Positions 50,401 to 59,157 of a stretch of DNA of 64,000 nt are shown here, piece by piece (position 1 is the stretch's first letter; each line of letters starts with the position of its first letter). Under the pieces are notes generated by a model. The model searched no databases and was not told the origin of the DNA. It saw only the letters and a list, made by a program, of their open reading frames with translations. Source of the DNA: a virus; IMG/VR virus record IMGVR_UViG_3300042448_000646, positions 1 to 64,000 of that record, one strand, 5' to 3'. The position numbers were made by a program, and so were the translations under genes.

Positions 50401-50503
50401 TGTTAATCAACTTCAAACAGTCTATGGAGATGGGTTCTCAATTCCAGAAGTAACAGGAACTGAATCCTCTACTTCAAATACCACAACTACTAAAACCAAC
50501 TAA
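47459..50503 (+). CDS. Large virion cargo-type protein
   Basis: 1,014 residues from the ATG at 47459; a TTG three codons upstream is unlikely. Near residues 260-315 is the conserved stretch GAEEAELERGEMFMLPN, VVGGKKHSQGGEDFVLPEG, FSDYLKVPG, typical of a cargo-block protein in crass-like and related Bacteroidota phages. The rest is polar, with Gln/Asn/Ala-rich linkers, a segment around 530-780 that looks globular (QGEFKGKSYRDQYGGDVF), and a C-terminal helix. Probably packed in the capsid or tail and ejected with DNA. Confidence 0.72.
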   Translation: MNTGKNRVKGLKTELFKKKYQTDPVVTNPSEVVLNAQGSKLRNGQVSKIEGRSLSDMVTDQTKQFEDKLASQQSYFNRYPVQGTAPKQYTPEQIKAMREAFPMSPEDFQTANSYGITGIPDLTAGQGINDFRNQEQVLGATEQLTSTPKSLQNFQDPAFNERVKAASEESLNAKPSFGNNWRTMVNDTDWRNVIRTGTGLVSATKGIYEDVQTRGDINQRIQNLNDKPRYMPNEYEYMGKPGSQSVIYAKDGAMIRRGTDSGAEEAELERGEMFMLPNMDSYVVGGKKHSQGGEDFVLPEGTIVFSDYLKVPGLKTTFAEEAKKFDITKYKETLENLHSKSVDRTTAEVMMGRNTKKLQELFQIQQGINGNSNGEMEPEGIRQGQKGLVSVGSVVAANQPQTASMALTPEQQKEYYHNQGMFDNPSYTYENQVKKAFPEKSSSWKEQDLSIVADEADALTKQIQDRVQAAENNRVAAQATPNPSGTLGANPVTVANSATELVNKTADPSAAGTVTNSNATDPSSMHYKTLPNGKKVFVEGQGEFKGKSYRDQYGGDVFNLVRNRLNEYGETLNPTLLSAYQLQIKDKNLMVKDSNELVDIMESGNHSLDSMRQFYKGIGMEDVLFNPELDRSKDGNEAQKKSAQLFADYVKSPQYLADVKAGKASPYIPWLKTQPKEVKNAKGEVTGYTLDAPEMSQEFTQKYQAAYKAFGAVKQTQKGKSTDMLKGFRIAPEGLSDHMWMGLPISPVDEWGGNTTIGQISAFEDEEPKKPEKPPGTPVKTTDNGNTYNKQLENATMGKYTPEGFDYPQLAPEIYGAAASQMFAYAPMDYNAPYVMPQTLNIQPQLQDVDSSYMAALNAGADPNSALIATLGAKQKLYSEKQNFDGQQRAQVDQINASARWQEDVSDMQSLDKVYNSLIAQADDAVTAQRQALVKSASDKRAVWKMEEARKQFWYNNFVKSFDYDPKTRSMVVKKDASKEFVNQLQTVYGDGFSIPEVTGTESSTSNTTTTKTN

Positions 50504-50509
50504 CAAATT

Positions 50510-52219
50510 ATGGCTATCTCAGCACAACATACACAATTTGTAACTAGTCCTTACGTAAACGCACTCCCCGCAGAAGACCTTATTAAGGTTGCTCTGAAAA
50601 AACAGGAGATGTATGATGAAGGGAAAAAACAAATTAAACAGAACTTAGATAACTATGGAAAGTTACGTAGTAATATCATTAACGAGAACGAACGGAACTA
50701 TTTTGACCAAGAGTTAAATAAAATGGTAAAGAACGTTCAGCAAAATGCTGGCTTAGACTTTTCTAACATGTCAAATGTAGAAGCTGTAATCAACTTAGGT
50801 AAGCCTTTTGAGAATGATAACTACATTAGAACTGCTCTTGACAACGGAGCAGAGTATCAACGTCGTCAGAAAGAATTAGCATCTGTACCTAAAGACAAAA
50901 GGAATGCAGATAATGATTTAGTTTATATGTACGATATCCAAAAGCACATTGAAGGTGGAGGACTTGGGCAAAAGTTACAAAAAAATGCAAGTTACACTCA
51001 GTATGTTGATATCAAAAAGAAGTTAGCAGATATTGAAAAAGATGTACAAGGGGAGATGTCTACTGTCTATCGTCAAGGACCTGCAGGATACATTGAGAAA
51101 GTAGACATAGAAAGAAAAACTAGAGAGCAGATTGCTGCTCGTATTTCTCAAAGTCTTACACCAGACGAACAAGCGCAGATTCAAGTGCATGCACAAGCTC
51201 AAATGTATCGTATGGGTAGTGATGTTGTTTATCAAACATGGGTAGGAGCAAACAAAGAAGAGGCATTAATGGCTGACCAAGAATCAAAGAAAGCAATGTA
51301 TGCTTTAGGAGATTTAAGGAAGATTAAGAATCCAACAGCTCAACAACTTGCAGATATGCAAAATGCTGAAAGAGTTATTAAAGAAGCTCAAGATATTAAA
51401 GCTGCTACTAGAGCTAATATTGACATGGATCCTGATGAGTTTGACATGGGCGAGTATCTTCCTTTCTTTACCAATAGATTCATTTCTGGTATTGCAGGAA
51501 ACCAAGTTAAAGAAGTAATTAAGACTGACTTAAAAGAAGACAAAGTCTACTTAAAGAATATGGAGCATCGTCAAACTATGTCAGAGATATATGCAAGAGG
51601 TGCTGAGGATAGAAAAAATGCTCAGTTTGAAAATGAACTCGAATACATAACACAAAGTGGAGCATCTACCAATCTTCTTAAAGGTATTAGTAAAGTAGTA
51701 ACTAACGTTACTGGAGCTACTGGATCCGATAAAGTAAATAGTATGATTGCTCAAGTTAGAGATAATGCTAAATTAGGTGCTACTGTTAAAGATAGAATGA
51801 CAAGTCAGTTAGAAACTTTAAAAAGAACTTATGAATATGCTGAAGCTAATAAAGATAAAGGATATGTGGTTAGCATCAATCGTAGTCTAGGTAATGGTTA
51901 TGTCACTAGTGTAGAAGATTTCTTATCGTCTGATCCTGTTCAACTTATTGAAAGTGGGGTTGCTAATTCTATCGAAGTACGTGCTAAGACAGCAGGTGGT
52001 AAGTCAGGCAGTAAGACTCCTGAACAAATAGAAGCTGAAGAAGGTGCAAAGACAAGAGGAGACTTAAATGCAAAAGCTAAATTCTTTGAAACCAACCCAG
52101 AGTTAGGTAAAATGCTTTTTGGTAAAACTGGTACTGCTAGTGGAGGAAGTGATAAACCACTGACTGCAGAAGACTTAAAGAACGCAGCTGAAGCAATTAA
52201 AAAGAAAAACGACGGATAA
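50510..52219 (+). CDS. Virion cargo-type protein, helical
   Basis: 569 residues, almost entirely charged helices. The N-terminus (YVNALPAEDLIKVALKKQEMYDEGKKQI) is a conserved beginning in this position of crass-like genomes. No catalytic motif visible. Lies between the two large cargo genes; its last base is the first base of the next start codon. Confidence 0.7.
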   Translation: MAISAQHTQFVTSPYVNALPAEDLIKVALKKQEMYDEGKKQIKQNLDNYGKLRSNIINENERNYFDQELNKMVKNVQQNAGLDFSNMSNVEAVINLGKPFENDNYIRTALDNGAEYQRRQKELASVPKDKRNADNDLVYMYDIQKHIEGGGLGQKLQKNASYTQYVDIKKKLADIEKDVQGEMSTVYRQGPAGYIEKVDIERKTREQIAARISQSLTPDEQAQIQVHAQAQMYRMGSDVVYQTWVGANKEEALMADQESKKAMYALGDLRKIKNPTAQQLADMQNAERVIKEAQDIKAATRANIDMDPDEFDMGEYLPFFTNRFISGIAGNQVKEVIKTDLKEDKVYLKNMEHRQTMSEIYARGAEDRKNAQFENELEYITQSGASTNLLKGISKVVTNVTGATGSDKVNSMIAQVRDNAKLGATVKDRMTSQLETLKRTYEYAEANKDKGYVVSINRSLGNGYVTSVEDFLSSDPVQLIESGVANSIEVRAKTAGGKSGSKTPEQIEAEEGAKTRGDLNAKAKFFETNPELGKMLFGKTGTASGGSDKPLTAEDLKNAAEAIKKKNDG

Positions 52220-55200
52220 TGATTTCTCCAGGAACTATACGAGCAGCATCTTTAGTTAGTAAGGGTGTCTCTCCCGAAGCGGCTTTAAGAACTGCTAATA
52301 ATATTGACATCTATACTGAAAATAGAAGAAGTTTTTTGGCTTCTAATCCTAGCACAACTACAGTTACTCCTAATATAAGTATTAATGGTAGTAGTACTAG
52401 TGGAGTTCCAAGTACAGTAGTAAATACTCCAACACCTAGCCCAATGGCCAAAGGAGTATCTCTAGGTAACATAAACTCTTCTCTTAGTAACGTAGCAGTT
52501 AAGGCTAGTAAAGATTTTACAAAAGACGAAGCAGATGCAATAAGTAAATTAGCAGCTAGTGTAGAAAATCCTATTAAAAAGAAAGCAATTGTTTTTGGAG
52601 ACCCTACAGCTTTAATAGATGATCAAGCAACTTCTGAGGGGTTAGCTAAACTTAGCCCTAAACAATTAGGACAACTAGGAGCAAATCTTCAATCTACTTT
52701 ACACCAGAATTACATTGACAATCTTCCTAATGCTTCAAGTAAAATTAATTTTGTTCCTGATCAATACAAGAATAAGAATTACGAGAAAGAATTAATTAAG
52801 AGTTTAGATAAGTTATACATTGACTATAACAGTGGTTTGATGGATTCTCCTACAGTTGCAGGTTTGATGAAGGCAGAACACACTAAAAGATTAAGTAGTT
52901 ACCAAGGACTTGTAAAAGGGTTTACAACTTCAAAAGATTTTAATGGGCTATCAAAGAGCTATGAAGGTTTAATTAGTGAACTAGATCTTCAAGATAAAAA
53001 TGCCACTGATGAATTTGAGAATGCACAAAGACAATACAATCGAGGTAAGTCAGATATAAAACAAACTTCTTTAACTGTTGGGCAAGGTTCTCAAGATTAC
53101 CAAAGAAACAAGAATAAATACAAAGCATTAAAAGAAGAACTATCTAGCGTATATAATAAACGAGCTAATGCTATGTTAGCTAATGAAGTTTTAGACGTAA
53201 TTGATACTAGATATAAAGAAGCTTCAAAGGTTAATCCACAGTTATCTAAAGAAAAGTTTTTTGAGCAACAGCAAAAACAATATGGATTAGATAAGAGTGC
53301 ATTTGGACTTGGTCAGATATTAGTAGAGTCAGGAAGATTTGAAAGCTACCAAGATTATATTCGTTTCACTAATCCTACTAAATATTCTAAAAAGTCAACT
53401 GCATCAGGAAGAGAACAAGGGTTTACATTAGAAGACCCTTTTGTAAAAAATAACACAGAGGCCTTAGACCTTAGTAGATCTTACGAAGGTATGTCTAAAG
53501 TGCAAGGCTATGACCAAACTAGAAATAGAGAAACAGGTAACTATAAATATAACGATACTAAAGATGATCTTATTTTTAGCGGTATTAAGTTTGCTCAATC
53601 AATTTCAGAAGAACTAGACAATAGAACTATTAAGTCAATTAAAGAACGTGAGCAATTAAAATTAAATTACAATAAAAAAGAAATGCTGGGTACGTCTACT
53701 AAAGAAGACAAACAGCAATACGAAACTCGACTAGCAGAGTTAGATAGTCAAGTAGAGTATAGTGATACTTTTAGCAAAACAATTCCAGAAGTATACAAGT
53801 ACGATAAGATAAAAAACAATGAGCTGATAAAAAGTTTTGCGGAAGATCGTAGATTGTTTTTAGATAAACAAAAAAATTGGAATGACTTAAAGAATGCTCC
53901 CGTACAAACTGCTTGGTATGAAGATGTAGCCTTAAGTATGATGGTTGGAAACTTTAGTACAACTCAAACAGGAGCTTATTGGAATGAACTTGGTAATCGA
54001 GTATGGGGGAAATCACTTGGTATGGGTGCTGACATTGCAAAGTTTACTGACCAAACATTATTAAATGAAACGTTAGGAGTTCCTAAGAGTGCTAGTTATA
54101 ACGATAGAAACCAATTCTATAATTATATGAGGCAACGTTTAGATGTTCCTGAAGTAATTGATGAACGGGCAAGTTTAATGGCAGGCAAGCCCATTAGAAG
54201 TACAACAATCTTTTGGACAGATCCAGCAGCAAGTTGGTACAATCCTACGGGTTGGAATTTTAGTTGGAAAGGTACTTTAATGACAGGAGCTGAAACCTTA
54301 CCACAACTATATGCTTTCTCAGGAGCAGGTAGAATAGCACAGAATTTAGGAGGAGGTTTTTTAAAAGCTGGATTAACTAGCGGGATTACTGCTTCATTAC
54401 TAGGGGAAGCTAATGCTGCTAGGTTTGCATTGACCTTACAAAAGACAGGAAATACAGCTGCTGCTTGGAGTAATACATTTAGAAACAGTAACAATGTTTT
54501 TTTAAAAGAAGCATTGGCAGATCGTATTCCTTCTGCTTTAGGTATGGCTACAGTAATGTATCCAGAACAATATAATAGAACTTTAGAAAGATTAGAAATG
54601 CAAGGGGTTAAAAATGCACGTAGCATTGCAACCAATGTAGCTTTGCTAAGTACAGGTATTGAACTTATTGCTGAGAATATTATTCCTAACATTAGATACC
54701 TAGATGACTTTGCTGAAAAAGGAACTGGGTTTAAAAGTCTTTTAGGAAAAGCAGGAGCAAAAAGTTGGATAGGTAACTTTGACCAATACCGTGCATTGTA
54801 CTCTGGAGTACTTGGAGATAAGTTTTCAGAGAAGTCAATTAATTATTTAGCTCGTAACTCTGCAGAACTCTTTGGTAAAGTAGGAGCAGCAGGTAGATTC
54901 TATGCGTCACGTGGGGCAGAGGAAGGTACAGAAGAAGTATTTTCAGAACTTGTTAATGGTGTAATTGATGCTAAGACTAGTTATGCTAATTACAGACAGG
55001 AAGCCCCCAATGAATTAAGTTTTGATAGTATTGTAAATGCTTTTGCTGGAGGATTCTTTGTTCCTTCTGCAGGTGCTAGTAATCAGATGAAAATATACAC
55101 TGAGAATAAAAAATATTCTGCAATGTATGACATGATGATTAACTCGGATTACTACAAGAACAAAATCAATACAGCATTCAAAGCAGGTGAGATTAATCAG

Positions 55201-58200
55201 GAACAGGCTACTAACATGTTAAGTAGGATTCAAGATTTAGTTTCAGTTGCAGATGAGTTTGGTGTACAAAATTTAAAGAGACGCCCTGATGCTGCTAAAT
55301 TTACTGCTGACTTAGTTAATGATGAGGATAAACAGTTTGATTATTTTAAACAAGTACTTAAGGTAAGAGGTATTGAAGAAAAGTTTGGTAAGGACAATGC
55401 TGTTATAAAAGATGAAGAACGCAATGCATTACTTGCTGAGTCTGGAGAAGCGACTAAAAGAATTGATAAGTATAAAAGACAAGTGTCAGTATTTGAGAGT
55501 ATGTCTGATGATCAAAAGACTCAGATAGTCAATGACACTATTGCAGCTAAAGTTCAGACTGCTAAGTTTTCATCTACTACACAAATATTATCTGAGTCTA
55601 TCGAGAACGCAGACAATCAACTTGCACGTGCTATTCAACAGAAAGCTCCAGAGACTCGCATTAGTGCTCTAAAAGAATATCGTAATGCTTTAATACAAGT
55701 TTCTGAAGATAGAGCATCTGGAAAACAAATTGCTTTAGATAGAGGAACTTATAATCCCGTTATCAATGCTGTCACTTCTACAGGAGAAGCAGCGCCTTTA
55801 GATTTGTCAGAAGTAAGGACGGGAGAAGATGCTATAGATGTAGTAGTACAATCCATGTTAGATCCTGAAAATGGTATGGATATGTATTATCATATTACAG
55901 GACAAACCCAACAAAGTTTAGAGCAAGTAAAACAAGATAAAGAAAATCTTATTGATAATTTCTTAGATTACTTAGAGCAAACTGAAGGAGGAGCTACTGT
56001 TGATAATACAAGAGAAAGTACAACTACTACTGCTGATAGCGCTGCAGAGAGAGTTAAGTATAAAACTATTTCAGATTTGAACGATTCTCAAAAAGATATG
56101 TTTGAGGATTTAGCAGAAAGAATAGACGATGAACTGTCTGACCTACAAACAAAAGTAGAAAAGTATGATTCTGTTTTAACTCAAGTTTTACAGCATGGGG
56201 CTCTCAATGCGAATATGTCACTAGAACAACAAGAGAAGTTTAGTGATCTTATATTTAAAAAGTTTGCAGCAGTTAAAAAAGTTGGGTTTAAGACTAGCCA
56301 AGATAGAGGTTCAGAATTATTTGACCTACAAGATTTTGGTTTATACTTAGGAAGAAATCAAAAAGAAATTGAGAAAGCATCAAATGAGATTGATGCCGCA
56401 GTTAAGAAAGAAGAAAATGCCCAACAAATTCAAAGAGAAGAAATATCTTTAGATGGTTTGGGAAATGTAGATGCTATTGAAGAACTAACAGTTCCAGAAC
56501 TTACTCCAGAAGACATTACTGATTCTTTTACTAGTAACTTAAGTCTACTAGAAAGTATAGTAGAGCAGCAACAAGTAGAAGTTGTAGAGAATCAAATTAC
56601 AGGAGAAGTAGATACTTTGGTTGATTTGCCTAAAGAACGTTCTAGAATCATTAGTGCTTTAATAACAGAGATGGCAATGAATCCTGATATCAAAGGAGCT
56701 CAAGCTATGATGGCTGCAGTAATGCAAGTCTTAGGTAAATCTAATCAAGAGATTGCAAAGACTTTATCTCAGATGGCAGAGATAGCAGAAAACAAACCAG
56801 TCAATGAATCCGATTATACGCATATGTTTAATCTGTATCAATTGGCTCGTATGACTGAGAATGTTCCTGCAAGTACTGAAGCAATTGAAAATGCGGCTGA
56901 GGATTTAACTACAGTAGAACCTGTTGTTGTAGATCCGATTATAGAACCTATAGTTGAAGTTATTCCAACACCTGTTGTTACGCCTCCTGCTACAGAGAAT
57001 CAAAAAGATGAGTTAGCAGATAAGACACAAATATCTTCTACTACTCCTATGTTTAGACCTACTAGTAAAAAAGACTCTATTAATCTTGTTAGTTACGAGA
57101 TACAAGAAGCAATTATTTTTGGATTAAACAAAGAGATTAGAGACAAGAAAGATGTAAACACCGCCATAGTAGATTTATTTACTATGATAGATGAAGTTCT
57201 TGGAGAAGAAACTCTTGCAGGTTTAGAAAAAGTTTTTAATGAAGCTGTTAGTTTGGCTGTAGGAGAACAGAAGTTACAAGAGTTACGTGCAGAATTTATG
57301 TCTTTGTTTCCTAACGGATTCTTAAGACAAAGTGTATTGGACTATATGTTTGATCAGATTATTGTTAACAAAGCTGCTCAGTCTGATATTACGGAAAAAG
57401 GAAAAGAAAAACTAGATGCCAGTGATGAAGAACTAATTGCTCTTAACAAAAACAGAGCAGTATCAATTGAGATGGCAGATGGGCGTAAGTTTGCTAAAGT
57501 TAAAGTAGTAAGTAAAGATGGAATATTGTTATATGCAGTAGAGGAAGGGAAGGAAGATGGCAAAACACTTTGGTTAAAAGTAGATAGAACTAAAGACAAA
57601 ATCATTGGACTTAAGTATCCTATCTTAGGAACTAGACCTATTCAATTTACTGACTTAAATGCTTTGTTGTTTACTGTACTTGATAATAATGGCAATGTGC
57701 AGAAGTACGGAGAGGACGGGAACAGAAATGAATCAGGAGATAAATCTCTAGCATTTTATTTGCCTACTGCTAAATATAAAGCAGAACCTACAGAAACGCA
57801 GAAACAGTTTAGCGGGCTAAGACAAAAGATAGTAGCTGGAGACAGAGTAAAAGTAAGTGCTCCTGTAAAAGGTATGTCTGTAAGTAAAGGAGTAGTTACT
57901 ATTGAACAACCTGATGGTTCTACTATAACTAAGAATACAGACTATGCACTTGAGTTTAGTACTGAGAACCTATCTATAAAGGAACAAGCCCCAAGTGAAG
58001 CTACTCAATTTGCTCAAGCTAAAGAAGCAAAAGTTATAAGTGAGAACATCCCACCGACACAAGCAACTACAATTGCTGCTGTTGAGAAAATGATTGCTGA
58101 TTCTAAAAAGATTCCTGATCCAAGTAAAGAAGGTTATCTTATTAATGGTAAACGTTATGAAAGACAATCTAATTTTGTTAAACGAGCCTTAGGAGATACT

Positions 58201-59154
58201 AGTGTTGTTACCGAAGACTCTATTGTTAATATGGAGATGGGAGCAGCTGTAGGTAACTTACTTGATATTATAGGTCGTGATGTACTTGGAGGTAATAAAA
58301 TAAAGTCTTTGTCTGGGTATCTTAAAGAAGCTGAACGTATGGGCAAATCTCTTAAGGGAGGTACTGGGTATAAGATTAACTTTACTCAAGAACAGTTTGA
58401 CGAATTATTAGCAGAACTTACAGAAGTTAAAGAGGAATTAAATGCACAAGGATGGAAGTTGTTTACTGAAGGATTGATTGTACACCGTGAGTTTACTGAA
58501 AAAGAAAAAGAAGAAACTGGCTATGAAGGTGTAGCTGGAGCAATGGATATCTTAGCAGTAGATCCTGAAGGTAAAGTACACATTATTGACTTTAAGAATA
58601 AGAAGTACAGAACTCAAGATAAATTTACAAGTACTCTCTATAGTTCTAAACAGGGGTATCCTTCTAACGTAAGCAAGTGGTCTATTCAACAAACTACCTA
58701 TGCTATCTTAGGAGAGGACTTTGGGCTACCCGTAGATTCAATTAGTATCTTAGCATTTGCATCAGAGTATGCAGAAGCTAATGGCACAGTTACTATAGGT
58801 GGCTTAACTTTAGGTAGTAAGAAAGCAGAAGTACTTGACAAGCATAAGAGTCCTGTGTCAACTAATTTGATTAAACTTGGATTTGATTCTAAGATTATCA
58901 AACACATTAAACTACGTACTGAAAAGCCTTCTAAGACACCAGCTGCTGCACCTACTACTACTGAACCTGTAATTGCAGACCAAACAAACTTAAGTAAGCT
59001 AGAAGAGAATTTACCACAAATAGGTTCAGAAAATGCTGAAAACGTTTTTGATGTATTAAATTTGTTAGGTATAGAAATGGATACATTAGGAGTAATTCTT
59101 CCAACTGAAGGAAGTACTGACCCTGATGCCCTTAACCCACCCCCATGTCAGTAA
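52219..59154 (+). CDS. Giant virion protein with C-terminal PD-(D/E)XK nuclease domain
   Basis: 2,311 residues. About 1-680 is polar and helical. About 685-770 is a hydrophobic Gly/Ala-rich segment (GTLMTGAETLPQLYAF) that may interact with membrane. About 1000-1900 is mostly charged helices. Residues about 1965-2215 form a nuclease-type domain: VAGAMD2110, then HIID2124-F-K2126, then Q2157-Q2158-T-T-Y2161, matching the D...(D/E)xK...QxxY layout of the RecB/Cas4-type PD-(D/E)XK fold. Crass-like phages are known to carry such nucleases in giant virion proteins. It stops at a TAA two codons before, and in frame with, the polymerase gene. Confidence 0.85.
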   Translation: MISPGTIRAASLVSKGVSPEAALRTANNIDIYTENRRSFLASNPSTTTVTPNISINGSSTSGVPSTVVNTPTPSPMAKGVSLGNINSSLSNVAVKASKDFTKDEADAISKLAASVENPIKKKAIVFGDPTALIDDQATSEGLAKLSPKQLGQLGANLQSTLHQNYIDNLPNASSKINFVPDQYKNKNYEKELIKSLDKLYIDYNSGLMDSPTVAGLMKAEHTKRLSSYQGLVKGFTTSKDFNGLSKSYEGLISELDLQDKNATDEFENAQRQYNRGKSDIKQTSLTVGQGSQDYQRNKNKYKALKEELSSVYNKRANAMLANEVLDVIDTRYKEASKVNPQLSKEKFFEQQQKQYGLDKSAFGLGQILVESGRFESYQDYIRFTNPTKYSKKSTASGREQGFTLEDPFVKNNTEALDLSRSYEGMSKVQGYDQTRNRETGNYKYNDTKDDLIFSGIKFAQSISEELDNRTIKSIKEREQLKLNYNKKEMLGTSTKEDKQQYETRLAELDSQVEYSDTFSKTIPEVYKYDKIKNNELIKSFAEDRRLFLDKQKNWNDLKNAPVQTAWYEDVALSMMVGNFSTTQTGAYWNELGNRVWGKSLGMGADIAKFTDQTLLNETLGVPKSASYNDRNQFYNYMRQRLDVPEVIDERASLMAGKPIRSTTIFWTDPAASWYNPTGWNFSWKGTLMTGAETLPQLYAFSGAGRIAQNLGGGFLKAGLTSGITASLLGEANAARFALTLQKTGNTAAAWSNTFRNSNNVFLKEALADRIPSALGMATVMYPEQYNRTLERLEMQGVKNARSIATNVALLSTGIELIAENIIPNIRYLDDFAEKGTGFKSLLGKAGAKSWIGNFDQYRALYSGVLGDKFSEKSINYLARNSAELFGKVGAAGRFYASRGAEEGTEEVFSELVNGVIDAKTSYANYRQEAPNELSFDSIVNAFAGGFFVPSAGASNQMKIYTENKKYSAMYDMMINSDYYKNKINTAFKAGEINQEQATNMLSRIQDLVSVADEFGVQNLKRRPDAAKFTADLVNDEDKQFDYFKQVLKVRGIEEKFGKDNAVIKDEERNALLAESGEATKRIDKYKRQVSVFESMSDDQKTQIVNDTIAAKVQTAKFSSTTQILSESIENADNQLARAIQQKAPETRISALKEYRNALIQVSEDRASGKQIALDRGTYNPVINAVTSTGEAAPLDLSEVRTGEDAIDVVVQSMLDPENGMDMYYHITGQTQQSLEQVKQDKENLIDNFLDYLEQTEGGATVDNTRESTTTTADSAAERVKYKTISDLNDSQKDMFEDLAERIDDELSDLQTKVEKYDSVLTQVLQHGALNANMSLEQQEKFSDLIFKKFAAVKKVGFKTSQDRGSELFDLQDFGLYLGRNQKEIEKASNEIDAAVKKEENAQQIQREEISLDGLGNVDAIEELTVPELTPEDITDSFTSNLSLLESIVEQQQVEVVENQITGEVDTLVDLPKERSRIISALITEMAMNPDIKGAQAMMAAVMQVLGKSNQEIAKTLSQMAEIAENKPVNESDYTHMFNLYQLARMTENVPASTEAIENAAEDLTTVEPVVVDPIIEPIVEVIPTPVVTPPATENQKDELADKTQISSTTPMFRPTSKKDSINLVSYEIQEAIIFGLNKEIRDKKDVNTAIVDLFTMIDEVLGEETLAGLEKVFNEAVSLAVGEQKLQELRAEFMSLFPNGFLRQSVLDYMFDQIIVNKAAQSDITEKGKEKLDASDEELIALNKNRAVSIEMADGRKFAKVKVVSKDGILLYAVEEGKEDGKTLWLKVDRTKDKIIGLKYPILGTRPIQFTDLNALLFTVLDNNGNVQKYGEDGNRNESGDKSLAFYLPTAKYKAEPTETQKQFSGLRQKIVAGDRVKVSAPVKGMSVSKGVVTIEQPDGSTITKNTDYALEFSTENLSIKEQAPSEATQFAQAKEAKVISENIPPTQATTIAAVEKMIADSKKIPDPSKEGYLINGKRYERQSNFVKRALGDTSVVTEDSIVNMEMGAAVGNLLDIIGRDVLGGNKIKSLSGYLKEAERMGKSLKGGTGYKINFTQEQFDELLAELTEVKEELNAQGWKLFTEGLIVHREFTEKEKEETGYEGVAGAMDILAVDPEGKVHIIDFKNKKYRTQDKFTSTLYSSKQGYPSNVSKWSIQQTTYAILGEDFGLPVDSISILAFASEYAEANGTVTIGGLTLGSKKAEVLDKHKSPVSTNLIKLGFDSKIIKHIKLRTEKPSKTPAAAPTTTEPVIADQTNLSKLEENLPQIGSENAENVFDVLNLLGIEMDTLGVILPTEGSTDPDALNPPPCQ

Positions 59155-59157
59155 AAG

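Noticed and set aside
54123-54692. Minus-strand open frame of 189 codons
   Set aside because: It lies fully inside the giant virion gene, and codon use fits only the + strand reading.
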